Positions 11,737 through 20,504 of a stretch of 64,000 bases of DNA are shown here, one piece after another. The notes beneath the pieces are model-generated. The model was not told the origin of the DNA and ran no database searches. It was given only the letters and a program-made list of their open reading frames with translations. Each line of letters opens with the position of its first letter. The first letter of the stretch is position 1. Location of the stretch: NCBI RefSeq assembly GCF_000235425.2, contig NZ_KI912266.1, forward strand, positions 2,617,285 through 2,681,284. The letters run 5' to 3'. A program made the position numbers and the translations under genes. The stretch comes from Pseudofrankia saprophytica (GTDB taxonomy: Bacteria; Actinomycetota; Actinomycetes; Frankiales; Frankiaceae).

Positions 11737-12204
11737 CTATCCACCGGTCCGGACAAATCGTGACCGCAATTCACCCCTCGGCGACGAGCGCGGCCTGCCG
11801 GCCACGACCTCAGTGGCGGCTGGTGGAGGTCGTGCGGGCCCGCTGGTGGGGGCGTGCGCGGCGAGGACGTCGGCGTGGCAGGGGCCGTCGAGGGGGCACC
11901 AGCAGGCGAGCGGGTGACCGGCGAGCTCGTCGAGGTGGGCGAGGACCCAGGAACGCGAGACGGCGCGGTGGCCGGCGGGCAGCTCGTCGGGGCCCTCGCC
12001 GCCGAGCCAGGCGGCGTACTCGCGGATGGCGACGGTGCGGTCCCGGCCGGGACCGCGATGGTCGAACGGGTTGCCCCAGGGGGTGGTGCGGTCGACCTTG
12101 ACAGCGCCCGTGGGCATGCGCCAGCCTGGCGCGCGCGAAAGCCGGACGCGCGTCGGCGGGCCGTCTGATCGTCGCGGGCCGTCTGATCGTCGCTGGATGT
12201 CCAT
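11737..12204 (-). CDS. DUF4326 domain-containing protein
   Basis: The ATG at 12204 gives 155 residues. The core matches the DUF4326 pattern: an N-terminal RVRLSRAPGWRMP, then VKVDRTTPWGNPF, and near the end LACWCPLDGPCHADVL with two closely spaced Cys and a His that look like a metal site. The family function is unknown; members occur in phages and actinobacteria. The N-terminus carries a short duplicated RRSDGP unit. The gene begins 44 bp after the polysaccharide deacetylase stop on the same strand and ends 9 bp before the start of the UvrA-like gene, so the three may be co-transcribed. The C-terminal 30 residues are Pro/Arg-rich and unconserved. Confidence 0.75.
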   Translation of the reverse strand: MDIQRRSDGPRRSDGPPTRVRLSRAPGWRMPTGAVKVDRTTPWGNPFDHRGPGRDRTVAIREYAAWLGGEGPDELPAGHRAVSRSWVLAHLDELAGHPLACWCPLDGPCHADVLAAHAPTSGPARPPPAATEVVAGRPRSSPRGELRSRFVRTGG

Positions 12205-12248
12205 GACGGTCTTCTTCCCGGCTCCGGCCGCTCCAGGCAGTTCGGGGG

Positions 12249-13289
12249 CTATCCGAGGAGGGTGTCGAGGGTGACGAAGCCGTAGCCGCGGTCGCGCAGG
12301 GCGCTGATGATGCCGGGCAGTGCGTCGGCGTCGAGTGTCGAGTGGTCCTGCGGGTGGGAGCCCAGGTGCATGAGAACGATCTCGCCGGGCTGGAGCGCGT
12401 CGACGACGCGGGCGGTGACGGACGCGGCGCTGCGGCCACCGGACGTGCCCTGCCAGCCGAGGGTGTCGACCGTCCAGCGGACCGGCACGTAGCCGAGGGC
12501 GTTCACAGCGGCGATGTCGTGGGCGTTCCGGTCGCCGAAGGGGAAGCGGAACAATGGCCGCGGATCCCGGCCGCTCGCCGCCTGGATGTCGTGCTGGGCG
12601 CCCAGCACCTCGCTGCGCAGCGCGGCGTCGTCGAGCTTCGTGAAGTACGGGTGGGTCGACGAGTGGTTGCCGATCCGGCCGCCGGACGCCGCGATGTCGC
12701 GCACCTTCGACGAGTAGCTGTTGGCGAACTGCCCGGTGAGGAAGAACGTGCCCGGAACATGCTCGCGCGCGAGCGTCGCGAGGATCGGGGCGACGCCGTC
12801 CGCGTTGGCGCCGGCATCGAAGGTCAACGCGACGATCTTGCGGTCCGTCGGGATCCGCTCCCAGTCCTTCCCGAGCAGCCGCGCCGGCAGCGCGGTCCCC
12901 TGCGTCGTCGTCGGCGGCGGCCCCGCCGTGCCTGGCTTCGTTGTGCCTGGCTGTGGCGTCGCGGGCCGGGACGGCTGCTGGCTCGCGGGCCCGCTCGGGG
13001 TCGGCCCAGTCGGCGAAGCCGTCGCCTGGCCGGTGCCACCCGGCGAAGCCGTGGCGGTGGCGGTGGCCAGGCCGCCAGTGGGGCTGGACGTCGTGCCCGC
13101 CGGTTGGCCCTTCCCGTCCCCGCCGCAGGCCGGGAGCACGGCCAGGCACGCGGCGAACGCGCACAGAGCGGTGACACGGCGTCCGCGCGTCATGGTGGAT
13201 CCGACGCTGTACCTGGCCACGGGGTTGCGCGTCCCGGCGCCTTCGCGCCTGGCGGCGGCCCCGTCCGCCTGAGCTGTCCGTGCCGGCAT
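12249..13289 (-). CDS. Lipoprotein polysaccharide deacetylase (NodB homology domain)
   Basis: The chosen ATG at 13289 has GGGAGA six bases upstream and gives 346 residues. An internal ATG at 13193 would start directly at the lipoprotein signal (LAVLPACGG lipobox) and is a real alternative. A Thr/Pro/Gly-rich linker leads to the NodB domain: KIVALTFDAGAN (motif 1, with Ala in place of the second Asp of TFDDG), HSSTHP (motif 2, both His), FRFPFGDRN (motif 3) and VLMHLGSH (motif 5). It should remove acetyl groups from a cell-wall or surface polysaccharide on the outer face of the membrane. DUF4326 follows on the same strand. Confidence 0.85.
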   Translation of the reverse strand: MPARTAQADGAAARREGAGTRNPVARYSVGSTMTRGRRVTALCAFAACLAVLPACGGDGKGQPAGTTSSPTGGLATATATASPGGTGQATASPTGPTPSGPASQQPSRPATPQPGTTKPGTAGPPPTTTQGTALPARLLGKDWERIPTDRKIVALTFDAGANADGVAPILATLAREHVPGTFFLTGQFANSYSSKVRDIAASGGRIGNHSSTHPYFTKLDDAALRSEVLGAQHDIQAASGRDPRPLFRFPFGDRNAHDIAAVNALGYVPVRWTVDTLGWQGTSGGRSAASVTARVVDALQPGEIVLMHLGSHPQDHSTLDADALPGIISALRDRGYGFVTLDTLLG

Positions 13290-13386
13290 GACCGTCTCCC
13301 AGCCGTGTGTCGGCCGCCGGCCGATCGGGCGCTCGCCCACCTGTCAGCCACCTGCCTGGTGAACGCGTCCTGAGCTTCCGTGGACG

Positions 13387-13971
13387 TCAGGAGACAGCCA
13401 CCCGCGCGCGGGACTGGGCCGGGTCGCGCATCCGGAGCAACGGCACGCCGATGCCGTAGCAGACGAAGTCGCCTTCGGGGGCGATCTCGATGACGCGGCT
13501 TTCCGCCCTGCGCTCCGGCGGCACCCTGGAGACCAGCTTCGCGGCCGGCGAGCCGTCGTCCAGGGAACAGGCGGGATGCACGACCGCCCGGCCGTGGAAG
13601 CTGATCGTCGCCGGCGGAATCGGCGCCAGCAGCGACAGGAGCCCGCCCCTGCGTACCGGCACCGTCACCGCGACGTGCCCGGTGGCCGCGATGTGCTTCG
13701 CCTTCCAGCTCTCCACGCCGGTGACCACGTAGAGGCGCCGGTCGGTGACCGTGTACAGGACTCCGCTCGAGCGCGGCTGCCCGGATGGGGTGACGTGCGA
13801 GACGGTCGCGAACGACGCCTTGCCGAGCGCGCGCCAGATCATGTCAGGCGTGAGCCGCCGCCCTGTGGGGTGTGCTCTGACGACCTTGTCCCGTGCTCTG
13901 ACGACCTTGTCCCGTGCTCTGACGACCTTGTCCGTGACGGATTCCAGAGGGGCCCTGGTTGTCGTTTCCAT
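13387..13971 (-). CDS. Pyridoxamine 5'-phosphate oxidase-fold (flavin-binding) protein
   Basis: The ATG at 13971 follows GGCGGGAC and gives 194 residues. The body has the split-barrel flavin-binding pattern: IWRALGKASFATVSHV, then GQPRSSGVLYTV, LYVVTGVESWKAKHI and VAVTVPVRRGG. This fits the FMN- or F420-binding PPOX family common in actinobacteria. Substrate unknown. The N-terminal 35 residues contain a triple repeat of the unit KVVRARD, produced by a 21-bp tandem repeat in the DNA. The frame extends upstream to 14160, but the METTTRAPLE start has the only RBS. It is flanked upstream by a cluster of hairpins. Confidence 0.8.
   Translation of the reverse strand: METTTRAPLESVTDKVVRARDKVVRARDKVVRAHPTGRRLTPDMIWRALGKASFATVSHVTPSGQPRSSGVLYTVTDRRLYVVTGVESWKAKHIAATGHVAVTVPVRRGGLLSLLAPIPPATISFHGRAVVHPACSLDDGSPAAKLVSRVPPERRAESRVIEIAPEGDFVCYGIGVPLLRMRDPAQSRARVAVS
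13872..13933 (-). repeat. Three tandem 21-bp repeats inside the PPOX gene
   Basis: Three copies of a 21-bp unit (plus strand gtgctctgacgaccttgtcc plus one base) begin at 13872, 13893 and 13914 and are essentially identical. Because 21 is a multiple of 3, the repeat stays in frame and adds one KVVRARD unit to the N-terminus of the encoded protein per copy. Identity between copies suggests a recent slippage event. Confidence 0.9.
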
Positions 13972-14134
13972 GTCTGTCCCGCCTGTTGCCCGCGTGTCCT
14001 CGTGGGTAACCGTCCTCGACTGACCGCCTGCCGTCGCGTTCGGCGCGTCGGCGGGCCGAGGTGCTCCACCTCGCTTCCACCAGCGAACACCTGCCCGCCG
14101 ACTCCGGGTAGGGGAGTTCGGCGCGGCCGGCCAT

Positions 14135-14157
14135 GGCCTTTCGCGCAGCGAAAGGCC
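14135..14157. other. Perfect 10-bp stem hairpin upstream of the PPOX gene
   Basis: GGCCTTTCGC, a 3-base loop, then its exact complement. A second short hairpin (GGGTC-GAAA-GACCC, a GNRA tetraloop) lies near 14178-14191. Together they form a structured stretch between the amidohydrolase and the PPOX gene. They could be terminators, mRNA stabilisers or part of a small RNA; the sequence does not decide. Confidence 0.5.
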
Positions 14158-14220
14158 CACTGATGCTCGGCACGGGGGTCGAAAGACCCGTTTGATGAAC
14201 GCCCCAGGAGCGACCTACCA

Positions 14221-14248
14221 ACCCCGACGCCCTCCGCGTCGTCGGGGT
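14221..14248 (-). terminator. Hairpin after the amidohydrolase gene
   Basis: ACCCCGACG pairs exactly with CGTCGGGGT across a 10-base loop, starting 14 bp beyond the amidohydrolase stop. A second copy of CGTCGGGGT at 14252-14260 allows an alternative pairing. There is no U-tract, as is common for GC-rich actinobacterial terminators. Confidence 0.55.
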
Positions 14249-14261
14249 GGTCGTCGGGGTA

Positions 14262-16046
14262 TCAGCGGGCGCCGCGGATCAGCCGGCCGGGGCGGGCGCC
14301 GGTGTCAAGACCGTCGCGGCGGGTGACCGTGCCCGCGACCATGGTGAGGTCGTAGCCGGAGGCGTCCTGGACCAGGCGGCGGCCGCCGGCGGGCAGGTCG
14401 TAGGCCATCCGCGGGGTGTGCAGGGTCAACCGGTCGAGGTCGACGACGTTGAGGTCGGCCCGCTTGCCGGGGGCGAGGACGCCGCGGTCACCGAGGCCGA
14501 ACAGGGCGGCGGTGTCGGAGGTCTGCTTCTTGACGACGTGCTCCAGCGGTAGCCGGGCGCCGCGGTGGCGGTCGCGGACCCAGTGGGTGAGCAGGAACGT
14601 CGGGTAGGAGGCGTCGCAGATCATGCCGCAGTGGGCGCCGGCGTCGGACAGGCCGGAGACGCCGGCCGGGTGCGTGAGCATCTCGCGGATCACGTCGTGG
14701 TTGGCCTCGGCGTAGTTGAAGAACGGGATCATCAGCATGGACGTCGCCGGATGGTCGGTGCCGGCGGCCTGCTCCAGCATCAGGTCGTAGAGGGCCTCGA
14801 GGCCGCCGACCCCGCGCCGCTCGGCGATGGCGGCGACCGTCTGCTCGCGGGTCGGCTCGTAGTCGGGCGGATCGCCCATCGCGTAGAGCCGGTCCAGGCT
14901 GAAGGCGATCAGGTCCTTCATGCCGTCGAACTGCCTCGCGCGGTCGACCGGCAGGTCCTCCTCGGCCAGGATCGCCTTCCTGACCGCCGGCTTCGCCAGC
15001 TCGAAGCCGCGCTCCGCCGGAGACAGGTGCGCGAGCGCGCGGAACGACGGCCGGTGGGTAAAGGCGTGGTGGCCGGCGAAACCGATGAGCATCCCGAACG
15101 GGCGAGCGGCGATCTGCGGGTACAGCGGCGATCCCGCTTGGAACGCGGCGGCGGAGGACTCCATCAGCTCACGCCACATGGTCGGGGCGGCATCGACCTG
15201 GAGCAGCGCGTAGGAGACCGGGCGGTCGATCTCCTTGGCGAGACGGCGCATCCAGTCGAGCTCGCGGGCCGGGGCGACGAGGTCCTCGCCGGCGGAGCCG
15301 GTCGGCGCCAGCTCGAAGACGGCCCGCCCGCCGCGCGCCATCGCCCGGCCAAGCCCGAACAGCTCGTCCTCGGCGGCATAGGTGCCCGGGACGGGCTCGC
15401 CGTTCATCGCCCGGTGGGCGACCGTCCGCGACGTCGAGAAGCCGAGCGCGCCGGCCTCGACCGCCTCCTGGACGAGACGCGCCATGGCGGCGATGTCGTC
15501 GGCGGTGGCGGCCTCGTTGCGGGCGCCGCGGTCGCCCATGACGTAGGCCCGGACCGGCCCGTGCGCGACCTGGACGCCGAAGTCCACGGCGAGCTCCCGG
15601 TCGGCGAGCCGGTCGAGGTAGCCGGGGAAGGACTCCCAGCCCCAGGTCATCCCCTCCGTGAGCGCCGTGCCCGGGATGTCCTCGACGCCCTCCATCAGCT
15701 CGATCAGCCATGGCTCGCGGCCGGGGGTCACCGGCGCGAAGCCGACGCCGCAGTTGCCGGACACCACGGTGGTGACCCCGTGCGAGCTGCTCGGCTCCAG
15801 CAGCGAGTCCCAGGTGACCTGTCCGTCGTAATGGGTGTGGATGTCCACGAACCCTGGAAGTACGTACCTGCCGGTCGCGTCGATCGTCTCGGCGGCCTCG
15901 GTCTCGATCCCGCCGGCACCGGCGCCGGCGCCGGCCACCCGGTGGACATCGACGATCTGCCCGTCCTTGACGCCGACATCGGCCCGGAACGGCGCCGTCC
16001 CCGTCCCGTCCACCACCAGGCCGCCAACGATCTTGGAATCCAGCAT
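14262..16046 (-). CDS. N-acyl-D-amino-acid deacylase-type amidohydrolase
   Basis: A 594-residue member of the D-aminoacylase/amidohydrolase-3 group. The N-terminus has the composite beta-sandwich start ([11 protein letters not shown]) and the metal motif [12 protein letters not shown]. The [10 protein letters not shown] segment carries the metal-bridging Cys typical of D-aminoacylases. Later motifs include [15 protein letters not shown] and, at the C-terminus, [17 protein letters not shown]. It probably hydrolyses N-acylated D-amino acids or related amides in the cytoplasm. It is longer than classical D-aminoacylase (about 480 residues) because of inserted helical segments, as in many actinobacterial members. 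It is divergent from argS across a 222-bp spacer with an AT-rich box. Confidence 0.82.
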   Translation of the reverse strand: MLDSKIVGGLVVDGTGTAPFRADVGVKDGQIVDVHRVAGAGAGAGGIETEAAETIDATGRYVLPGFVDIHTHYDGQVTWDSLLEPSSSHGVTTVVSGNCGVGFAPVTPGREPWLIELMEGVEDIPGTALTEGMTWGWESFPGYLDRLADRELAVDFGVQVAHGPVRAYVMGDRGARNEAATADDIAAMARLVQEAVEAGALGFSTSRTVAHRAMNGEPVPGTYAAEDELFGLGRAMARGGRAVFELAPTGSAGEDLVAPARELDWMRRLAKEIDRPVSYALLQVDAAPTMWRELMESSAAAFQAGSPLYPQIAARPFGMLIGFAGHHAFTHRPSFRALAHLSPAERGFELAKPAVRKAILAEEDLPVDRARQFDGMKDLIAFSLDRLYAMGDPPDYEPTREQTVAAIAERRGVGGLEALYDLMLEQAAGTDHPATSMLMIPFFNYAEANHDVIREMLTHPAGVSGLSDAGAHCGMICDASYPTFLLTHWVRDRHRGARLPLEHVVKKQTSDTAALFGLGDRGVLAPGKRADLNVVDLDRLTLHTPRMAYDLPAGGRRLVQDASGYDLTMVAGTVTRRDGLDTGARPGRLIRGAR

Positions 16047-16120
16047 CTCGGGCAGCTCCGCTTCGGATCCAGCTGACCTGGGGCGATGTCGGCGCGCGAC
16101 CGGACCGTCGCCAGGCAGAT

Positions 16121-16140
16121 TTATACAATATCCACAGTAT
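16121..16140. promoter_or_regulatory. AT-rich box between amidohydrolase and argS
   Basis: This is the most AT-rich 20 bp of the spacer and contains an ATAC-N10-GTAT dyad. Within a region of about 70% GC this looks like a promoter -10 area and/or an operator for one of the two divergent genes. The regulator is unknown. GntR-type sites can look similar, but that link is a guess. Confidence 0.4.
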
Positions 16141-16268
16141 GACCCACATCACAGCTCAACGGAAGTGGCGCCGTTGGGTGGTGGCGCGGATGGCCGTCGC
16201 TTCGTCGCCGTCCTTAACCGATGGACCTGGCTGGAACAATGGGAGGCGACGAAGGAAGGATGTTCTCT

Positions 16269-18026
16269 GTGAGCAACCACGAGGTGCTGCCGCTGCTCGG
16301 TCAGGTCGCCGACGCCGTGTCCGGCGCGATCGGCCGAGCGCGCCCCGAGCTCGCGGGAGCGGACCCCGTGGTACGCCGGTCGGAGCACGCGGACTTCCAG
16401 GCCAACGCCGCGCTCGCTCTCGCCAAACGGGCTCGGATCAGGCCCGCGGACCTCGCGGCCGAGCTGGTCGCGGCGCTCGCCGACGGGCCGATCGGCACGG
16501 TCGAGGTCTCTGGCCCGGGCTTCCTCAACATCAGGGTTCCCGACGCCGCGGTCTGGGGGCAGGTGGCGGCGCGGCTGGGGAGCGCTCGCCTGGGCGTCGG
16601 CCTGCCGGACGAGGGCCGGCGGACCGTGGTCGACTATTCCGGGCCGAACATCGCCAAGGAGATGCACGTCGGGCATCTGCGGACGACGATCATCGGCGAC
16701 AGCCTCGTCCGGGTCCTGGGTTTCCTGGGCGCGGACCTGGTCCGGCAGAACCATCTCGGGGACTGGGGCACCCAGTTCGGGATGCTGATCCAGTACCTCG
16801 ACGAGCATCCCGAGTCCGCCTGGCACCAGGACGAGCTGTCCGCCGGCACCTCGGCCGTGTCGGCCCTGGACGAGCTGTACAAGGCCGCCCGCAAGGAGTT
16901 CGACGCCGACCCGGCCTTCGCGGACCGCTCCCGGCAACGGGTGGTCGGCCTTCAGTCCGGCGATCCGGCCACCCTCGCCAAGTGGAAGGAGATCGTCGCC
17001 GAGTCCGAGAAGGCCTTCCGGGTCATCTACGACCGCCTGGGCGTCCTGCTACGCCCCGAGGACTCGGTGGGCGAGTCGTTCTACAACCCCATGCTCGCGG
17101 AGACCATCGACGAACTGGTCAAGGCCGGGCTCGCCGTGGAGAGCGACGACGCCCTGGTGATCTTCTCCGAGGAGGTCACCGGTCCGGACGGCACCCCGGT
17201 GCCGCTGATGGTTCGCAAACGCGACGGTGGCTATGGCTATGACACCACGGATCTGGCGACGATCCGCTACCGCGTTCATGACCTCAAGGCGACCCGCCTG
17301 TTGTACGTCACCGACTCCCGGCAGGCCCTGCACTTCAAGATGATCTTCGAGGCCGCCCGCAGGATGGGCTGGCTCACCGACGCCATCGACGCCGAGCACG
17401 TCCCGTTCGGCACCGTGCTCGGCAAGGATGGCCGGCCGTTCAAGACGAGGGCGGGCGGCACCGTGCGGCTCATGGACCTTCTCGACGAGGCGGTCGCGCA
17501 TGCCCGTGCCGTCGTCGCGGAGAAGAACCCGGAGCTGGCGGCCGCCGACCTCGACCAGATCGCCGAGCTGGCTGGCGTCGGGGCGGTCAAATACGCCGAC
17601 CTGTCGACGTCGCGGCTCAAGGACTATGTCTTCGACCCCGATCGCATGGTCGCGCTGACCGGAAACACCGGCGTCTACCTGCAGTACGCGCACGCCCGGA
17701 TCCGGTCGATCCTGCGCAAGGCGGGTGATCCGGAGGCCAGCGTCGACTCCGGCGTGGCCCTGGAACCCGCGGAACGTGCGCTGGCGCTCGAGCTCGACGG
17801 TTACGGCGCCACGCTGACCGAGGTCGGTACGACCCTGGAGCCACATCGCCTGGCTGGGTATCTGTACGAGCTCGCGCGGGACTTCACGGCCTTCTACGAG
17901 TCCTGCCGCGTCCTCGACGCCGAGGAGCCCGTCCGCTCCAACCGGCTGGCTCTCTGCCAGCTGACGGCCCGCACCCTCGGCCACGGCCTGTCACTCCTCG
18001 GCATCACGGCCCCCGAACGCATGTGA
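16269..18026 (+). CDS. argS: Arginyl-tRNA synthetase (E. coli-type, complete)
   Basis: The GTG at 16269 sits nine bases after GGAAGG and gives 585 residues. An ATG at 16260 is possible but overlaps the SD. The N-terminal additional domain ends with VEVSGPGFLNIRV. The catalytic core follows: VVDYSGPNIAKEMHVGHLRT (HIGH motif as HVGH near 132), NHLGDWGTQFGMLI, and FKTRAGGTVRL near 390, the E. coli-style replacement of KMSKS. The DALR anticodon-binding domain ends ITAPERM. It charges tRNA-Arg. It lies outside the usual actinobacterial argS-lysA locus, where an ArgS relic sits instead (28623-29666). This is therefore probably the only working ArgS in the region. Confidence 0.95.
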   Translation: MSNHEVLPLLGQVADAVSGAIGRARPELAGADPVVRRSEHADFQANAALALAKRARIRPADLAAELVAALADGPIGTVEVSGPGFLNIRVPDAAVWGQVAARLGSARLGVGLPDEGRRTVVDYSGPNIAKEMHVGHLRTTIIGDSLVRVLGFLGADLVRQNHLGDWGTQFGMLIQYLDEHPESAWHQDELSAGTSAVSALDELYKAARKEFDADPAFADRSRQRVVGLQSGDPATLAKWKEIVAESEKAFRVIYDRLGVLLRPEDSVGESFYNPMLAETIDELVKAGLAVESDDALVIFSEEVTGPDGTPVPLMVRKRDGGYGYDTTDLATIRYRVHDLKATRLLYVTDSRQALHFKMIFEAARRMGWLTDAIDAEHVPFGTVLGKDGRPFKTRAGGTVRLMDLLDEAVAHARAVVAEKNPELAAADLDQIAELAGVGAVKYADLSTSRLKDYVFDPDRMVALTGNTGVYLQYAHARIRSILRKAGDPEASVDSGVALEPAERALALELDGYGATLTEVGTTLEPHRLAGYLYELARDFTAFYESCRVLDAEEPVRSNRLALCQLTARTLGHGLSLLGITAPERM

Positions 18027-18045
18027 CGCCGGAGCCCGTGCCAGG

Positions 18046-18084
18046 ACGGCCGGGCGCCCGGATGTGACGCGGGTGCCCGGCCGT
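18046..18084 (+). terminator. argS terminator hairpin
   Basis: ACGGCCGGGC pairs exactly with GCCCGGCCGT around a 19-base loop that can itself fold (GCCCG/CGGGT). It begins 20 bp after the argS stop. There is no U-tract. Confidence 0.6.
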
Positions 18085-18146
18085 GCGGGTCGGCTGTCCA
18101 AGGTCGGCCCCGCGGCGTGGGCGACCGTACCTGGACGGCCGTTTGA

Positions 18147-18860
18147 TCAGCTCGGCGCGTCACCCTGGATACCGGTGATACGAGCATCTCCGAACACCGA
18201 CACCGACTGGTCCCAGTAGTCAGCCTGGACCTTTGTCGTCATGAGCCGCAGCCGCAGGACACCTGTGACGTCGATGTCGAGGGGAACCGAGTTGCCCAAC
18301 TTGACCGTGTTCGAGGCCAGCCGGCGGCCGTCACCAAATATCTCGATCAGGTAAGTGGTGCCGCTGGTCGCGTCGTCCGAAAGGCCGACCGTCGCCTGGA
18401 GGCGGTGAGCATCCCGCCCAAGATCGTATTTAGCGTACGTCGAGGTATCGCCGCTGTATCCGTACTTTGAGGGGACCAGGACGCTTCCGGTATGGGCGGT
18501 CGACAGGCACGGGGATGCCCCAGATCCTGAGAACGGGCGTCACCTGTCGGCGAGAGTTGACCAGATTCGGCTCCAGCCGTCCCTGTGGTTCGTGGACCGT
18601 CGGCGCCCCATCCGTCGCCGCGGTGCCCGGCCGTGCCCCGGAGTTCCAGCCGGCGCGAACGCCACCGAGTACGTGGCCGGCGGCGGCCAGAGGCGGGAAG
18701 CGCCGTAGCCGGCTCGGGGACCGACGGGCGGGCGGGCTGTTCAATACCCACCCGACGATGGGTGTTCGCCCCGCTTGGTGAGCAGTTCGACGGTGTCGCC
18801 GGGCGGCGGCGACGACGAGACCGCCATGGTCGGCGGTTGTGGTGGGCAGCCGCCGGCCGA
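18147..18860 (-). pseudogene. Decayed Ser/Thr kinase-WD40-NPCBM gene (3' part)
   Basis: The minus strand at about 18590-18860 matches the DNA of the juxtamembrane/linker part of the intact WD40 kinase at 25081-27231. Shared stretches include TGAACAGCCCGCCC and GAGCCGGCTAC and a translated MAVSSSPP..GDTVELLTKR versus MAISPPGSGNTVVLPTQR. One WD40 core (YSVAFAPAG) follows directly, with frameshifts. After an in-frame stop near 18540, a clean frame to the stop at 18147 encodes an NPCBM-like carbohydrate-binding domain (KYDLGRDAHRLQATVGLSDD, later SVSVFGDARITGI) with no usable start. I read this as the remains of a kinase with a C-terminal NPCBM domain. No kinase catalytic core is left. Confidence 0.6.
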
Positions 18861-19111
18861 GGGACGAGAAGGGCGGCAGCCGATAAGTGACCAACCCCTC
18901 GCCGACGCCCGGTTGGGCGGGGTGACGGAGGCGTGCTATCGCCCTTGTCTGCGAATCTCGGAAAATTGATACCTCGTGCCGTCCTGTCCTCGCCGGTGTG
19001 GAATCCTGACGGTGGGCCGAGACGGCCCGCCACGAAGTCGGGAGCATCGAAAGCCTGGTGTTCTCACCGCCGGTGTTCGCATGTTTCACAGTGTTGAGGA
19101 GCTCTGGACCG

Positions 19112-20293
19112 GTGCGAGTTTCGAGGTTTCGCCGCCGTTGGGTGGCGGTCGGCGGATGCGTCGCGGCGCTTGCGTTCGGCTTGACCGCCTGTTCCGACTC
19201 GTCGAGCGGGCCCGGTGGGGTGAGCCCGTCCGCCACGGGGTCCGCCGCCGCGTCGCGTTACACGACGCCGCTGAAGGGGATCTGCCCGTCCACAGTCGTC
19301 ATTCAGGCGAACTGGTGGCCCGGCCTTCCTGACGGGTACCTGTACCAGCTTCTCGGCCCGAACCCGACGATCGACGTGAGCAAGAACCGGGTCGAGGGAG
19401 CGCTGGGCGCTACCGGCGTGAGGCTCCAGGTGCGCGCCGGCGGGCCGGCGACGGGCTTCCAGCCGGTGACCTCGCTACTGGCTCAGGACGACAGCATCCT
19501 GGCCGGCTATGTGGGAACGGACGAGGCAGTGCAGGCTTCCGGGGGGCAGCCGACGGTCGCCGTCTTCGCGCCCTACGAGAAGTCTCCGCTGGCGCTGATC
19601 TGGGGCAACCCGGAGTGGAACTTCACCAGCGTTGCCGAGATCCGCCAGTCGGGCGCGACGGTGCTGGCCAGCGCGAGCGGGACGTCCTTTCCCGACGTCT
19701 TCATCCGGGAGGGGTCGCTGGCCAAGTCCCAGGTCGACACCTCCTATCAGGGATCTCCGGACCGGTTCGTCGCCGCCGATGGCAAGATCGTGCAGCAGGC
19801 GTTCGTGACCAACGAGCCCTATCTGCTCCAGCACGATGTCAAGGCGTGGGGCAAGCCGGTGAAGCACCTGCTTCTGCAGGACGAATACCCGGCGTACATC
19901 TCCGCGCTGGCCGTTCGGCCGGACAAGGTGTCGGCCCAGCACGCCTGCCTGGCCAAGCTGGTGCCGCTGTTGCAACAGGCGCAGCGGGACTACGTCGCCA
20001 ATCCGGCGCCGGTGAATCAGCTCCTGCTGAAGGTCGTCGGCACGCTGCACACGGGTGGGTTCACCCTTTCGCCGGAGCTGCTCGCGTACGGGAACGCCAC
20101 GCAGAAGCAACTCGGGTTGATCGCCGACGGCAGTGACGGAGTGTTGGGTAGCTTCGACACGGCCCGGGTACAGACGCTGATCGGCCGGCTGGTCCCGGTC
20201 TTCACCGCGAAGGGTAGCGAGCCGAAGCCGGGGCTGGCTCCTTCGGACCTGGTTACCAACGAGTTCCTCGACAAGACAGTGACGTTGAAGTAA
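19112..20293 (+). CDS. ABC transporter substrate-binding lipoprotein (NMT1/THI5/SsuA-like)
   Basis: The GTG at 19112 follows GAGGAGCTCT and gives a 393-residue protein with an Arg-rich start, a hydrophobic core and the lipobox GLTACSDS. An earlier in-frame ATG at 19058 would add 18 residues ahead of the signal. The mature part has the periplasmic-binding type II pattern (VVIQANWWPG, AGYVGTDEA, FVTNEPYLLQ). It should capture a small organic substrate such as a sulfonate, nitrate, thiamine precursor or similar at the outer membrane face; the ligand cannot be told. The matching ATPase and permease genes are at 22478-24078, separated by a methyltransferase/XRE pair. A 48-bp perfect palindrome follows the stop. 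Confidence 0.8.
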   Translation: MRVSRFRRRWVAVGGCVAALAFGLTACSDSSSGPGGVSPSATGSAAASRYTTPLKGICPSTVVIQANWWPGLPDGYLYQLLGPNPTIDVSKNRVEGALGATGVRLQVRAGGPATGFQPVTSLLAQDDSILAGYVGTDEAVQASGGQPTVAVFAPYEKSPLALIWGNPEWNFTSVAEIRQSGATVLASASGTSFPDVFIREGSLAKSQVDTSYQGSPDRFVAADGKIVQQAFVTNEPYLLQHDVKAWGKPVKHLLLQDEYPAYISALAVRPDKVSAQHACLAKLVPLLQQAQRDYVANPAPVNQLLLKVVGTLHTGGFTLSPELLAYGNATQKQLGLIADGSDGVLGSFDTARVQTLIGRLVPVFTAKGSEPKPGLAPSDLVTNEFLDKTVTLK

Positions 20294-20307
20294 GGGACGT
20301 TGACGTA

Positions 20308-20355
20308 AGTGACGGGCGGGGGCCGTCCCGGCCGGGACGGCCCCCGCCCGTCACT
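20308..20355 (+). terminator. 48-bp perfect palindrome after the binding-protein gene
   Basis: Bases 20308-20355 read the same on both strands, with the centre at CCGG. The arms are 24 bp and almost entirely G and C. As RNA this would fold into a very stable hairpin 15 bp after the stop codon. This position fits an intrinsic-type terminator for the lipoprotein gene, although there is no U-tract. Just upstream there is a short direct repeat around GACGTTGA/GACGTAAG. Confidence 0.7.
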
Positions 20356-20504
20356 CCTGCCTGGCGAGGCGGTGAGCCGGGTGACCGGCCGGAATGGCGA
20401 CGGAAGAAAGGCGACGTCCGGGCAGGGCCGCCTCGGACGATCCGTATGATGAGTATCGGGGTCTTGTGGCCTCCCCTGATAAGGCTGCGAAGGGAACGTC
20501 ACCC

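Noticed and set aside
11737..13164. Single 475-codon frame covering the DUF4326 protein and part of the deacetylase
   Set aside because: The DUF4326 part has its own start at 12204. The upstream part is a shadow frame of the deacetylase gene, which has clear NodB motifs in another frame.
20308..20355. Palindrome as an insertion-sequence end or attachment site
   Set aside because: No transposase, no second copy and no target duplication were seen. Its position just after a stop codon fits a terminator better.
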